From Parelaphostrongylus tenuis (taxonomy: Eukaryota > Nematoda > Chromadorea > Rhabditida > Metastrongylidae): a stretch of DNA of 64,000 nt. The notes under the pieces were generated by a model. It had not been told where the DNA came from, ran no database searches, and was given only the letters and a program-made list of their open reading frames with translations. Below, piece after piece: positions 23,487 to 34,686 of this stretch. Numbering within the stretch: the stretch's first letter is position 1; every line of letters begins with the position of its first letter. Location: contig JAHQIW010006392.1 in assembly GCA_019055375.1 (NCBI GenBank), positions 124,001 through 188,000 on the forward strand, read 5' to 3'. The position numbers were made by a program, and so were the translations under genes.

Positions 23487-23756
23487 CTAGAAAACGAGCA
23501 AAATGAGAATGAGAATTTCAAGAGTTACAGACTCAAACTTACTTATCTCGGCTTGCTTTCGGCCTCGGTCCGAGAACGCTGTAGTGGACGGAATTGTGGT
23601 GGTCTCTTCTGAAGCTTTAGGTGGTTCCGTTAAATTTCTCAAAACTTCAAGAGAAAGTGTCAGAAGTGTAAGGACATGAAACAGTACATTGTTCACATTG
23701 GCACTTCCAAGTGCATCATACTTCAGGTTGCCATCAAAGTCTAACATTTCAGTCAT
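23487..23756 (-). CDS. Possible exon of an unidentified gene
   Basis: The minus strand is open for 89 codons: MTEMLDFDGNLKYDALGSAN, then a hydrophobic NNVLFHVLTLLTLSLEVL and a threonine-rich EETTTIPSTTAF. A good donor (gtaagttt) follows AEIS. Composition looks coding, but no domain is recognised and no partner exon is proven. Confidence 0.22.
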   Translation of the reverse strand: MTEMLDFDGNLKYDALGSANVNNVLFHVLTLLTLSLEVLRNLTEPPKASEETTTIPSTTAFSDRGRKQAEISKFESVTLEILILILLVF

Positions 23757-23964
23757 AAAAAATTAAACCGTTATGAAAGTGAACTTCATTGGGCAAGGCG
23801 TTTTATTAGCATTGATGAAATAACCATTGGTAGTATTTGAAATATGTATGGTCCATCTATCCAAGATAGTACCGATTTTTAGAGTTTTCAGTAACGAGAC
23901 TTGAAGAGTTAACTCGAAGTTGTCATCTCAAAGACTCACCAGTAGGTCGATGATTCCACCTACA

Positions 23965-24238
23965 TTATCTTCGGTTGCATCTCATATACTGACAATTAGT
24001 TCGAACTGGATACATCATAGTACGATGGTCTATATATGGTTGGTGGTGGGAAACTGCAGTGAAACGAATTAGAGTATAATTCTCATTTCTATTATGCGAA
24101 TTCATTTTGAAATCTATATGAACGACGCATTTGAGGCTTTCTAAAGTTTTCGTGCTAGGAGTTCTCAGCTTGTCACAGGCAAAGGCAGTCGGCAAAGGAT
24201 AATCTGCTATTACGCCGTTAAACTTTTTTTCACTAAGC
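23965..24238 (-). CDS. Possible exon of an unidentified gene
   Basis: After an acceptor-like tgcttag the minus strand is open for about 90 codons: EKKFNGVIADYPLPTAFACD, continuing to LKCVVHIDF and NCQYMRCNRR, then TAA. Three cysteines and no transposon similarity. It may belong with the segment at 23487-23756, but the stop before the next donor argues against a simple join. Confidence 0.2.
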
Positions 24239-24464
24239 AGTTATTTCTACTCTTGACAATCTGCCATTGTTAGAAGGTAATCGGTGGCATTCAGATATCC
24301 TTATTCAGACCTGGGGAACAAAATGTTAAAGAAGCGTTAGGATAATCAAGTTGCTAGGTTGATGAAAAGGTTCCTTAACACCCTCAAAAAATTCATGTTC
24401 GTTCCACACAGTATCGGCTATTGTAAATTCATGTGAATACCCCAAGAATACCTCTATATGAAAG

Positions 24465-24843
24465 CAGCTGGACTTAGTCCACGATGCGTTGAAGGAAAAG
24501 TACGTAGCATTAATTCGTCGAAAATGCGTGCTGTTTCAGCAAGACAATACCAAACCTCATACTGCAGATAAGACTAAGGAAAAGATTATGGAGTGAAGGA
24601 AGTCGCGGTCTTGCCGCACCCAGCCTACAGTGCACATGATGCGCCGGCCAATTATTTTCCGATTTCCGCTCAATGGAACATTACCTGCAGACGCCGATTC
24701 AAAACATTTAATGAAGTTGAAGAGGCACATCAGAACATTTCTGATTCAAAGCCCAAGGAGTGGCATTTTGAGCAGATCTGGAAGCTTGCTGATTCTTGGC
24801 AGATGATCGTGGATAGTAATTATCGTTATTCTAAAGAATAATT
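24465..24843 (+). pseudogene. Mariner-like transposase, C-terminal half
   Basis: The plus strand reads EQLDLVHDALKEKY, VLFQQDNTKPHTADKTKEKI, then EVAVLPHPAYSAHDAPANYF and KTFNEVEEA, ending WQMIVDSNYRYSKE with a natural stop. The QQDN aspartate is present. The YSPD aspartate region is altered (AYSAHDAPANY) and a frameshift lies near 24590. The N-terminal half is not found. Confidence 0.8.
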
Positions 24844-24859
24844 ATTGTTGTTTCTTAAC

Positions 24860-26269
24860 TGAATTTATAGACAAACTTTAATTTAAGCGGGCGTTAAGAG
24901 ACTTATTCCTCTGCCCAATATTCTCACTAGATCAATTAGATCTGACTATCAAGCCAACACCAGATTGGTATAAAAACTTTACTCGTCTTACGTTTGGCAT
25001 CTTCGCCTTCCTCAGCGCCGGACTGATTCCATAATCCGCATCTGTTCGTTCTAACGAAGTGAGTGTTCGCTGCCACCCAAGTGGAATCTGACGAAGCACC
25101 ATTTGAGCTGAGTATCATCACTTGGCGGTAGCTCACTTGAGCTGTACTGCACTCTAGACAATTCGACTGAATGCGTAAGCGAATATCGTAATCGCGAGAA
25201 CGAGTGAATGCGGACAATCGACTCGTCTCAGTTCGGCGTTGATGAAGGCGAAAACATCAAAATGTTAGCCGAGGCAGACTATAACGACATCCTATTAGCT
25301 TAACAATCCATAAAAGTATCGATTATTGATGCAAAGGTAAAACGAAAGTTTCAACACTCTTAGAATTTCGTATTATTATAAACAGCATTTTTTATGATCT
25401 ACAAAAAGTCCTTTTAATATTTACTCCAAGAAATATAAGTGAAAGGATGGTCGACAGCAAAAAAAGGTATTGCAAGGTAATTCTTATTGTTTAGTTGTAA
25501 TTTTTTGTTAGTAGCACTTTTTCTGCAAAAATATCACCGATTTTAGGAAGCAGTAAATTGAAGAATCTGAAGTCGAGTTTATTCAATTGTACTAGATGGG
25601 AAATGCGGTTTTATGGTTTTCTTACCTTTGATTTTTTGTGTGCGTCATTCCGATAAGTGTTTCCTTGTTTTCAGAACAACATCATTTAAATCAAAGTTGA
25701 TCACATTGAATTGATGTGGATTTATACCGCATCGCCGGAGTTCAAACAACGCTAGGGGGTACTCTCTAGCACGTTCTCAAAACACACATGACAATGTTTA
25801 ATCAATTTCGAATTCGATTTGGATAAGAGTAGACTGAGGTAGTGAATGAGCCCCATCAAAACAAGGAACCAATAAAAGGTGATCAAAGTAGAAAACAATC
25901 AATTCTGCTCATAAAGGGAACAGAAATTTTAACACGGAATTCTCCAATTGTTCTAGGACAAAGCATGATTTTTTTTCTTATGATTCATAGGCGGGGAGCC
26001 GTGGCCGGGTGGATATGATGTTTGTCTCGGCGCGGGGCTGATCGCCTATCACAGCATTTTTCGGCAGTACACAACGAACGCTCCATGGAACACCACAGAC
26101 AGGCTATGCTCGAAAATGCAAGGAGATTCGCTTAAAGAGAATTCTGTGACGCTCAAGAAGAAAACGACCAAAGAATTCAGTACTACAGTACTGGTGTCCG
26201 CAGAGTAAAAGAAAAATGTGAGATGGATCAAACAGAGTGAAATTGTAAATACAGATAGGCAGCATGACA
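24860..26269. other. No gene recognised
   Basis: Spacer next to the right inverted arm. Short frames only, including 93 codons at 24936-25217 (minus) without a known domain. Confidence 0.45.
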
Positions 26270-26382
26270 TGTAGAGACTTTTCCAAGAACTTTTCAATTC
26301 TTTCCTTAGGAGCGTACAAACATTTCACTGTCATCAGTGTGTTTCTTTCTTTTTTTTTGCTTTATACTAATGATAAGTTAGT

Positions 26383-27125
26383 TTTAGGTGTACGAATGTG
26401 ACTCCACCGTTTCCTTTCTTACTAAAATAGTAGTAAAAATAAAGATATTCAAGTTATTTTTCTTATTTAAAAACGAGTTTAAAAAGCTACTTATTTGTGT
26501 TTTATATGTGCAAGATATTTTGCATAAGGTTTTTATAGGAATTCAAAGATAACGACTTTTATACTCGAAAAACGCCGTTCTTCAGAAAATTTGCCAATTT
26601 ATAGTTTGAATTTAGTACTTTACTTTTAAAAGCTAATCTGACGGCAAAATGTCGGGAGAGCAAGGCGAGTTAGGTAAAGACTCCTAAAATCTACTACCTC
26701 AGCTATATTATTGCATTTCTATCGGTTTTGCAACATGAACTCGAGCGTTATCGCGCAACAAAAGTATCGTTCAGTTGTGCACTTTTTTGCAAACATTCTG
26801 ATACACAACTTGCCCGCACTTGCCTCAAGGTGAAGCTGGCTCCAAGCTCCATTAATCCTGTGCTCCACTTCACTAGCATTTTTTCTAAGCAACATTCGTG
26901 CACGAGTAGGAAGCGAATTTGTTCCACGACAACTCCATCTTGAAGGAACTATGAACAAGTTGTAGATGAATATGTTTGCAAGAAAGTGCGCAGTTCAACG
27001 AAATGAAACTCAAGCAATTTCAATCGTTTTTGCTTAATAAATCTAAAAACTTTTCGAAAACGGCGTTTTTAAGGTACAAAGTCGTCATCTTCACGGTCAT
27101 ATAAAAACCACCAGTCTTTGAGGTA
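26383..27125 (-). mobile_element. Mariner-related foldback element (right arm)
   Basis: Begins taggtgtacgaatgtgactc and ends with gacggtcatataaaaaccac (complement of 16191-16210). The minus-strand mariner remnant is near 26600-26760. It is the uninterrupted partner of the element at 16165-16980. Confidence 0.62.
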
Positions 27126-27273
27126 GATCAATTTATTTATCTACCAACCGCGATCCATCAACTGAGAAAAAAATGGTAATAACACAATGCCATTGTACAT
27201 TCTGCTACCGTGCTACCACCACATACTTTCTTCCCTTTCTGATACAAAGTAGGGCTGTATGGAGCGTCGGCCA

Positions 27274-27300
27274 CTGATGAAGAGGGCGGTAGCTCCGAAA
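27274..27300 (+). other. CUGAUGAAG...CCGAAAC hairpin (hammerhead-like)
   Basis: CTGATGA, then AGAGGGCGGTAGCTCC, then GAAA. A GAG/CTC stem can form between the two conserved strings but is offset by an A-C pair. It is the arm partner of 12655-12690. Confidence 0.45.
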
Positions 27301-27496
27301 CTCGTATGTGGCTCTGAAGACAATCTCGGAATGGCTTCAAACATTCTTACATATTATATCCCTTAGGTGTGTTCAAAACATCATAACACTGCGGAAAAAA
27401 GATATAAAATTGTTAGAAAATCTTGACGAAACTTGCTAAAGGTTAGTAGCTGCTAATTATCACAGAGACATTGATAAATGAGTAGTGGCGAAATAG

Positions 27497-27568
27497 TGCT
27501 TTAGTGGTGTACTGGTAGCACGCTCTCCCAGGGTGCGTGAAGCGCAGTTCAACTCGCGTTTGAGGTCG
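27497..27568 (+). repeat. tRNA-like SINE head (family 2)
   Basis: Runs from GCTTTAGTGGTGTACTGGTA to CAGTTCAACTCG. It is followed by a tail (gcttaccactcaattctctt) that recurs after the next unit, 260 nt downstream. Confidence 0.6.
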
Positions 27569-27747
27569 AATATTCGCTTACCACTCAATTCTCTTAGGCT
27601 TAGCTCAAATATCATAACATTGCGAAAAAGCAGTAAAAAATATGAATCTTGAGTATAACATATCGCAATCTTTCAGTTTAACTGTCTTCATGAAGAAATA
27701 TGTGCTTACCTGATCAAACCTTTAATGGTTAGTGACTGATAGCCATG

Positions 27748-27825
27748 GTAGTGGCGCTGAGGAATGAGTGGTAGCGAAAAAGTGTCTCGGATGAAACGCG
27801 TTTCAACTCCCGTTTCAAGTCGAAT
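27748..27825 (+). repeat. tRNA-like SINE head (family 2), second unit
   Basis: GTAGTGGCGCTGAGGAAT, then TTTCAACTCCCG, then the same ctaccactcaattctctta tail. It is arranged as a direct repeat with 27497. Confidence 0.5.
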
Positions 27826-28260
27826 TTTCGTCTACCACTCAATTCTCTTAAGTATATCTTGGCTGGCAGACAAAACTGGTCCATGGCATTGAGCATTATC
27901 AAAAACCTCGCAATAAACCTAACATCGAAAAAAACATCTTGAAGACGCTACATTTTATCGCCCATCGTCTCATATGGAATTCCAAAAACAGTAGCGAAAA
28001 TTGAACGAAGAATGTGTAAAACTAGCAAGTTCGGCTGGTTTAAAATCTTCCGTTATCTCTCAACTAAAACTTAGCCCACCATATGTCTCGTCCTATGCTT
28101 ACTTAATAAAACTCGTAAGTTGGTATACACTGATGCTCTTTTGTCTACTAATCCATCAGATTTCAAGTTAGGCCCATCATCAGCTGCGTAGGCGGGCCAA
28201 CGGACAGGATAACGTGGTTTTTGAACCTAATACAAGATAAAACGCGCCTTTCTGAAAAAC

Positions 28261-29010
28261 ATGTTTCGAAAAGCGACAAATGTGTGCACGAAAAAAGAAC
28301 ACGAGGTAGAATCTTTGAGCCTGGCGCGAAAAATAGTTATCTCTAATGTCTACCATACGGTAGGAGATTCTCAGGTTAGATCAAGAGGAATTTCTATTCT
28401 CCCAAACGACAAATCTAGCGAAAATAAGATTCCTTTTCTTCTGCCTTTTATCTCTAACAAAGTAAGCACAGCTATTAAACGCTGCCTAAAAAGAGCAGGT
28501 TTGGAGAATTCGATAGCAATAGTTGAAATACCTCCAAAGACACTAAAGCGCCAATTAGTCCGCAACCGACTGTATGACCGCCTCTGCGAAACCATTGACT
28601 GCAAAGCTTGCCCAAACGGCAGAGATGGCGACTGTATGAGATCGGATATAATTTACCTAGTCTCTTCCGAGGCATGCGACGATGAGTACAATGGCGAGAC
28701 GGGTAGACCACTAGTTCTCCGTGTAAAAGAGCACCTGGTTGGGTTACGCAACTCTGATTTAAAATCTCACTAGACACGATCTCACTAGATCTCACTATCT
28801 CACTAGACACGCATAAGGATCAAAAACATGCAGGGGTAATGTTCGGCGTCAAATTCACAATCCTCGCACAGGAATCAAAACATCTGCGCGTAAAACTTTG
28901 GAGGACTTTTGGATATATAGCAAACGCCCAAAAATGACAGGAAAAGAGGAGTGCGTCGTAATCACGCGTGACCTCGAACCATACCTCAGGCTGATCTTTC
29001 GGCCTGAGTT
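28261..29010 (+). pseudogene. Penelope-like retroelement ORF, C-terminus with GIY-YIG domain
   Basis: 170 open codons, 28261-28773: LLPFISNKVSTAIKRCLKRA, ENSIAIVEIPPKTLKRQLVR, NRLYDRLC, a CKACPNGRDGDCM cysteine cluster, then the endonuclease core IIYLVSSEACDDEYNGETGR and VLRVKEHLVGLRNS. The family's usual YIGET reads YNGET. The frame is then broken by a short tandem ctcactaga expansion (28764-28810). Sense sequence continues in another frame to an ITRDLEPYLRL end near 28990. No reverse-transcriptase catalytic motif was found upstream, so the element is 5'-truncated. Confidence 0.78.
28764..28810. repeat. Short tandem repeat disrupting the Penelope ORF
   Basis: Four imperfect copies of a unit like atctcactagacacg. 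The left-arm copy of the same ORF has the sequence once and stays in frame. Confidence 0.85.
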
Positions 29011-29194
29011 AGGCACAGCCCACTGATGCACTGACACTAAGCGACTGGTCTTCAATAAATAATTGATAGAAACATCAAACGGTGAGTGTTTTCAAAATTA
29101 AGTTTCTACTATGCGACCAAAATTCCTTTTCTAACGTTTTCTGCTAGAGTTATGGAGGTTTTGGCATAGTGGATTAGCGATTCAGACGATCCTT

Positions 29195-29235
29195 CCAGGC
29201 TCTGTAGAAGGCAATCCGCCGAAACGTTAGCTCGA
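29195..29235 (+). other. Penelope-type hairpin ending GAAACGTTAGC
   Basis: CTGTAGAAGGCAATCCGCCG followed by AAACGTTAGC, downstream of the Penelope ORF. The left-arm copy (11670-11705) reads ATGAAGAAGG at the same place. A GGC/GCC stem can form. Confidence 0.5.
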
Positions 29236-29345
29236 ATATTGTATATTGAAGCTGCATTACTTACTGTATTGTTGTATACTTCGCTTATATTCAATAAATA
29301 ATATCAGTGACACTTCGGAAGGGCTAAGTAGAAGAAAATACTCAT

Positions 29346-31560
29346 TTATAACAACTGCTCAAATCGACGAAGAAGATACTTGTACCAGCAAAACTGAGCT
29401 CTGTGATTTTTGCTGAAGCTTTATGGGTAGTAGTGTGCGTTTGAGTTGATGAAATTCATTCCATAGATCAGATAGGAATGAAGTAAGTGATGGTTGGGTG
29501 TTGTGGATTTCGAGGTTCTTGTTGGGACGCATAGTCGTCCGTCGACCGTCTGTTTATTCGTGTCCAGTAAGAGCAAACCCATCGTGTTCACTGTGCAAGA
29601 TTTGATTGCTTTATCAATAACTGTGTTTCTGTGTGAGTGCTTAAGTTGTTCTCATCACAAAGGAATTTATCCCTTGACAGGCATCTCACTTTTTCATAAA
29701 GGTTTTCACAACATGCACATATTTGCCGCTATAATATTGCTATAAATATAGAGCGATCAAATTTCGTCGAGTAATATGGTGTGAAGGAGTGCTGTCCGTT
29801 ACCTTGCAAGTTAGTAACTCTCGCGCATAGCAGTGATTTCGATTCGTTTTTGTTTCTCAGAGCTAATAGACGGGCTCCAGTTAATCGAGAAACATGAACA
29901 GCTTCAGAATTTCAATACGAAGCAGTCTGTTTTTACCGCATATCACGACACTATAAATAGCCTAGTATGATAAGCCATAGCAAACCTTCGAGTGACTGGA
30001 TTTCTGACAAAAATATTGTATATATAGTTATAATAGAAAGTAAATCTGCAAAATGGGATAAAGAACAAAGTGAAAATAAGCAAGTAAAAAAAAGACGCAT
30101 TTGCATGAGGAGGTCCAGGATTTTTGGTCAACTAGTTTCTGGATTTCTGCTATGTTCGCATACCAAACCAGCCCGCGATGTATAGTAACAAGATACTCTT
30201 TCATGGTGGTCGTGAGTATAGTATGATTTTTAGGCTGTTTAATCTGCCAATATATAACAGCTCGACGAGTTTTAAGGTAATGAAATGAGTGTTTCTTTGA
30301 CAATGTAAATTGCTCTGATATTTTGAACGAAATAAATTTGATGTTTGGAATTTGCGACATTAGCGTTTACTACAGAGAAATAAATTGCTGGATCGCGCAA
30401 TGCAGTTTCTGCGTATTCCGATTATTAAGACTTAGATATACAAGAAACACCTTGATTTTAATTTGAAAGATAGGCTAAGAATGAAGCACTGTTCAGGCTT
30501 GATATGATATATTATTTGTTTTAGTTCTCTCCACAAAAACATGACCAACACGAGATATCCGCAACAAAGTGAGTGACGATCTATTATGATAGAAATTCTA
30601 AAAGGAATATCTGACTGGAAAAAAAATTAGGCCGTATTTTTTCATTTCGATCAACAACAAATGTTTCAATGCTTCAGAACGTGTAAACAAGCTGCGTCGT
30701 TAAATATTTCCCAATAACCAGAGGTCTTACCAAAGCGAGCACATTCGTTTTTGTTCTGATGCTCTTCATCCTTATCATCCATTTATTTTCTATGGTGCGA
30801 GGACTGTACACGATATTTCCGTCTTTTTTTTTTTGAAATTCAAATAGAAAACTCAGCAAGTGAAAAGTGTAAACTGATTAAACAAGGAATTTCCGGCTTT
30901 TTCTTATCATCTCAATAAGGGGAATGTTCTTACCGCGTGTTATGTATTCGCGACATGACAAGGAGAAATTCTGCTAAATTCCGAATTTAATAATAAGAGA
31001 ATTTCCACTGGGGCTTCGATGCAAATGTTCGAATGTGACGATTTTATCAAACATTCTAATGTTTTAACTGCATCAAAGGCTGCTATTTATTCATGGCGAG
31101 CGTTAAACTTCTTCTTTACGAAACATTCATCGACACAAAAGGAATAGCTGAAAACATTTTGATCATTTTTTTTGCTGGAACAATCATTTCGATCTCAAAC
31201 GACCTCGTTTTCATGAACGATTTCAAAAATTGGATAGTTATAATTCAACACTAAGACCGTTTGATGAGGACTTTCATTAAGTCAAAAAAGTTCACCTTAC
31301 GTTTTACTGATTTTGGTATTCTTCTTTAGTAGTAATGATTGAGGATAATAAGCATAAATTTAGGTTCTATGATTCCCATTCTGTACATAGGAAACGTTTT
31401 TCTTCGGTTGATGTGCGCCTTTGAAATGGCACATCATAGTAGCCACATTATTATGATAACTTCAACCTTCATCGTTCTCTCCAATTCTCATCTTGCTTTT
31501 GAGTGTGTGGGTGATAAAATGATGAAGGTAGTATAAGAACACGATAGGAGAAAGCTGGAC
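29346..31560. other. No gene recognised
   Basis: AT-rich. The longest frames (83 codons at 29494-29745, 110 at 30028-30360 minus) have no domain. No exon of the B'' gene was recognised here, though its missing 5' exons could lie in this stretch or further right. Confidence 0.4.
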
Positions 31561-31680
31561 TTCAACACATCTTTCGTTTCGAGTGTTTTCTTAGGACCAC
31601 AGCTGAAATTTCAATATGCCAGGTAATTATTTTTTTAGCCACGCATGTCAGCGGTCTATCAAAGAGGGCTGACTTATTGA

Positions 31681-31722
31681 GCCCGATACACTGATTCGAT
31701 CTTGCGATCCCATCAGTCGGGC
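31681..31722 (-). ncRNA. Hammerhead motif 4 (A9 changed)
   Basis: Minus strand: stem I GCCCGA with TCGGGC (six perfect pairs), core CTGATGG (A9 to G), stem II GATC-GCAA-GATC with a GNRA tetraloop, GAA, then a damaged stem III (TCAGTGT), A17. Likely inactive. Confidence 0.7.
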
Positions 31723-31944
31723 AGTTACCCTTTCCCGTCTTTTGCCAATCCTGTGTGGGTGCTCCAGTCCCCGCACTTAGAGTTAGCGACGACAAGCATT
31801 TTACACTCAATGTCCAGTGAAATTATTACCGAACACAGAGCGTGGTACATTCGATTGTTCTTAGCTGACGTTCGTCGTCGCTAACTCTTAGTGTGGGGAC
31901 TGGAGCACCCACATAGGATTGGCAAAAGACGGGAAAGGGTAACT

Positions 31945-31987
31945 GCCCGACTGGCGAGATCGCAAGATCGAAACACGTGTATCGAGC
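31945..31987 (+). ncRNA. Hammerhead motif 5 (A6 changed)
   Basis: Plus strand: GCCCGA, core CTGGCGA (A6 to G), stem II GATC-GCAA-GATC, GAA, stem III ACAC/GTGT, A17, stem I arm TCGAGC (one mismatch). It has a perfect stem II and III but a damaged core, in the opposite pattern to motif 4. Confidence 0.75.
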
Positions 31988-32079
31988 TCTATAAGTCAGC
32001 CCTCTTTAACAGAGCACTGACTTGCGTGGCTCAAAAAATGATTACCAGGCATATGGAAGTTCAACAGCGTTTCACCATA

Positions 32080-33125
32080 TGTAGCACCACGTAGTCTTTC
32101 TCAGTGATAGATATCTGTTTTTTTTTCCTATAATCTTTTATAGGGTCAAAGGTCACTTGAAACCCATCAACATTGTCCAAATGACTCGAAGGTGAGTTCT
32201 TTCCTATCATGCGGTGAAAATATAATGCCATTGAGGAAACGAATTTACTGTTCAGAAGCAGCCACATACAGATTCATTGACAACCTCTGACAGTTCTCTC
32301 AATGCCACCCATGGTACGAAAAATCTTGAGGAAAGTGTGTGAATGTGAGCAATTATATAACATTGAATATTGCTCATTCAGTCGAGTTAATGAATATACT
32401 TGCCTTGCAGAATGAAATCGGCGCAATTTTGTCGATTCTTCATACTTTGTTTATTCGATTTATCACGTAGAATAGTGATGCCATATCACAAAATCTTCTG
32501 ATTATTTCGCCTAATTAACATGATTCGTTTGTGGTGAAATATATGATTATCGTGAATATCGTCTTTTCATTGACATGTTTAGAATGAGGTGGGCACATAT
32601 TTGCCACTAACATAATGGCTAAGAAGCGATCTTTCACATGTGACCGTTTTAAGTTTAGTGGGTTCCAAAGCCTGTTTTTATCTTTCTATGCATATTCAAT
32701 CGACGACTATTCGAAAGGAGATTAAAATTGGAGAGATGAGAACGAAAGCGGTGTTCGGTGCTCCGAATAATTTACAGATGACGTTTTCGCGGGTAACTCC
32801 ATTACATGGCGATACATTCTGAATTAAAACACCTCACAACATACACTATACATAGGAAAATGAGCGTTAAAGGTAGTTTAACACATTTTTATCCAATTAT
32901 AAGCATGCAATTGATGGTGAAAAAAATCACAAGTAAGTTCTAAAACGCTAGGCATCAACAACATAATAGTCTCTCAGCGATGTGATTTATCGCGCTGAAT
33001 GTTTGAAAGTCATTCTTGAGCCTCAATCTCAGAAATCTCCACCGAAATTAGGTCTTTTCATAATTTTGGTACTAAGGCAATAAACACCAAATTCACTGAA
33101 CAAAAGTAATTAGAATTGCTTCACA
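32080..33125. other. No gene recognised
   Basis: No domain, tRNA or repeat family recognised; short frames only. Confidence 0.4.
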
Positions 33126-33129
33126 TTAC

Positions 33130-33245
33130 TATTCAAAGTATGCCCCGCCAGCCTGAACACATTTGTGCCATATCTCAGGCAGCAAATCAATACCGCGCAC
33201 AGTATAAAGGGCTTTACGCATCAGGCTAAAATATTGCTGAATATA
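33130..33245 (-). pseudogene. Mariner-like transposase C-terminal end
   Basis: The minus strand reads SLMRKALYTVRGIDLLPEIW followed by HKCVQAGGAYFE and a stop, like the final xGIxxLPxRWxKCVxxxGxYFE of mariner-family transposases. Only about 35 codons remain. Confidence 0.45.
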
Positions 33246-33249
33246 CAGT

Positions 33250-34230
33250 TGGTACAAAAAAATAATAGATAGTGTACAGGAGGAGCTGGGCATTAACAAA
33301 ATAGTTGGTCATTATGCGACTTATCGCATATCGCTACCATCTTACTTTCTAATCGCCTGAGTCACTAATCACTTAGACGTAGCTTCCCTTCACCCACAAG
33401 AAGGTTATACATGTGATAAGGCGAGTAAATTACTTCATCGCAAATGTCTGAAAAAAATGGTAAAAGCATTAACAACGTGTTGTTCAAAGTCGCAGGTGGT
33501 ACAAGAACAAATTGCTCATATTCGTTTGAGCCACACCCAAAAAGTAGCTCCTCCCGGAACGTGTTAATTTCTAGCCGGCTCTTGATAAGAAGCCTTGTCG
33601 CGCTTCTCCATCGCGCGGCACTATGCGCGATCGATCTACAGGTGAAGCGTGTTATTTTCATAATGGTGTAGTTCGTAATTATGGACTATGAACGAGAAGG
33701 CATCAAGAACGCTATATGTAGTTGAAACATGCTGAAATAACTACAAAGCAAAGAATTCCTTGACAAAAATAGTTCTATACCTTGTATGTGATTACTCTTC
33801 ATCTATAGTTCTCAGTATTTTTTTCCATTACTAGTGTACTGTACTTCAAGGGTTGGCAACTCTACAGATAAGCAACAAAATTAAAAAGTTCTAACGTTAG
33901 TGAAGAGAGTTTCATGATTAGCAAATGGTAGGATCTGATAGATCGGATCTCGATACGGTACGTGCAAGAGGGGAGACACCAGTGCTTCCAAAAGTTCCGT
34001 GCTTATGAATGAGAGAATCACATTCTTGCGAAAACATGACAAGCGCAAGTGTTATCAACTTTTCCACGCTATCTTATCTACGATTATCAAATTTCAATCA
34101 TATTTATAGCCTCTTTTTCGAGATGGTGCATTATTTCCTTTTCTACATCAGAACAAAGCGGTAGGTTAACCATATAGTCAATTATGTTATTGTTGTGTAC
34201 TTCTGAAATCGAAGACCTGCGACAAAAATT
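33250..34230. other. No gene recognised
   Basis: Frames of 98 (minus, 33365-33661) and 75 (plus, 33444-33671) codons overlap each other and show no domain. Confidence 0.4.
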
Positions 34231-34281
34231 ATTATTTGAGTCAGCATGTCATGTGGTCTGTTAAATTAGCTGACTTATAGA

Positions 34282-34324
34282 GCCCGTTACACGTGTTTCG
34301 ACTTGACGATCTCATCAGTCGAGC
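34282..34324 (-). ncRNA. Type-I hammerhead ribozyme motif 6 (core intact)
   Basis: Minus strand: stem I GCTCGA with ACGGGC (five pairs after an A-A mismatch next to the core), core CTGATGA, stem II GAT-CGTCAA-GTC, GAA, stem III ACAC/GTGT, A17. Confidence 0.8.
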
Positions 34325-34643
34325 ATTACCCTTCGTCCCTTGCCAATCCTCTCGGGTCGCTCAGTCCCCTATACTAAGAGCAGGCGACGACGAACATTTT
34401 ACCCTGTATGTCCGGTGAAAATATCACCGAACACGCAGCGTTGTACACAAAATTTGGGCGTTCTTTAGAAAAACTCGAAAAGAAAGGTATGATATACTAA
34501 TGATACCAGCCAAAAGCACGATACATCACTGCTTGATCGGTGATAATTTCGCTTTACATAAGGTGTGAAATGTTCGTCGTAGCCTACTCTTAGTATAAGG
34601 GACTGAGCGCCCCAAGAGGATTGGCTAAAGACAAAGGTTAACT

Positions 34644-34686
34644 AAGCGACTGACGAGACTGCAAAGTCGAAACACGTGTATCGGAC
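34644..34686 (+). ncRNA. Type-I hammerhead ribozyme motif 7 (core intact)
   Basis: Plus strand: core CTGACGA, stem II GACT-GCAA-AGTC (perfect, GNRA loop), GAA, stem III ACAC/GTGT, A17. Stem I is short: three contiguous pairs (CGA with TCG), so cleavage may be slow. Confidence 0.8.

Larger units (their letters stand above)
26270..29345. repeat. Right arm of the large inverted duplication
   Basis: Reverse complement of 11556-17085 without the RTE. It keeps about 0.9 kb (27600-28505) lost from the left arm, including a second tRNA-like unit and the 5' part of the Penelope ORF. A gap of about 9.2 kb separates the arms. Confidence 0.88.
31575..32075. mobile_element. Foldback element with two opposed hammerhead motifs
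   Basis: Two long arms (about 31605-31795 and 31885-32070) are near-perfect inverted copies, with shared blocks such as gggtgctccagtccccgcac and its complement at 31893-31912. About 90 nt separate them. Each arm has one ribozyme motif. The high arm similarity suggests a fairly recent insertion or gene conversion between arms. Confidence 0.8.
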
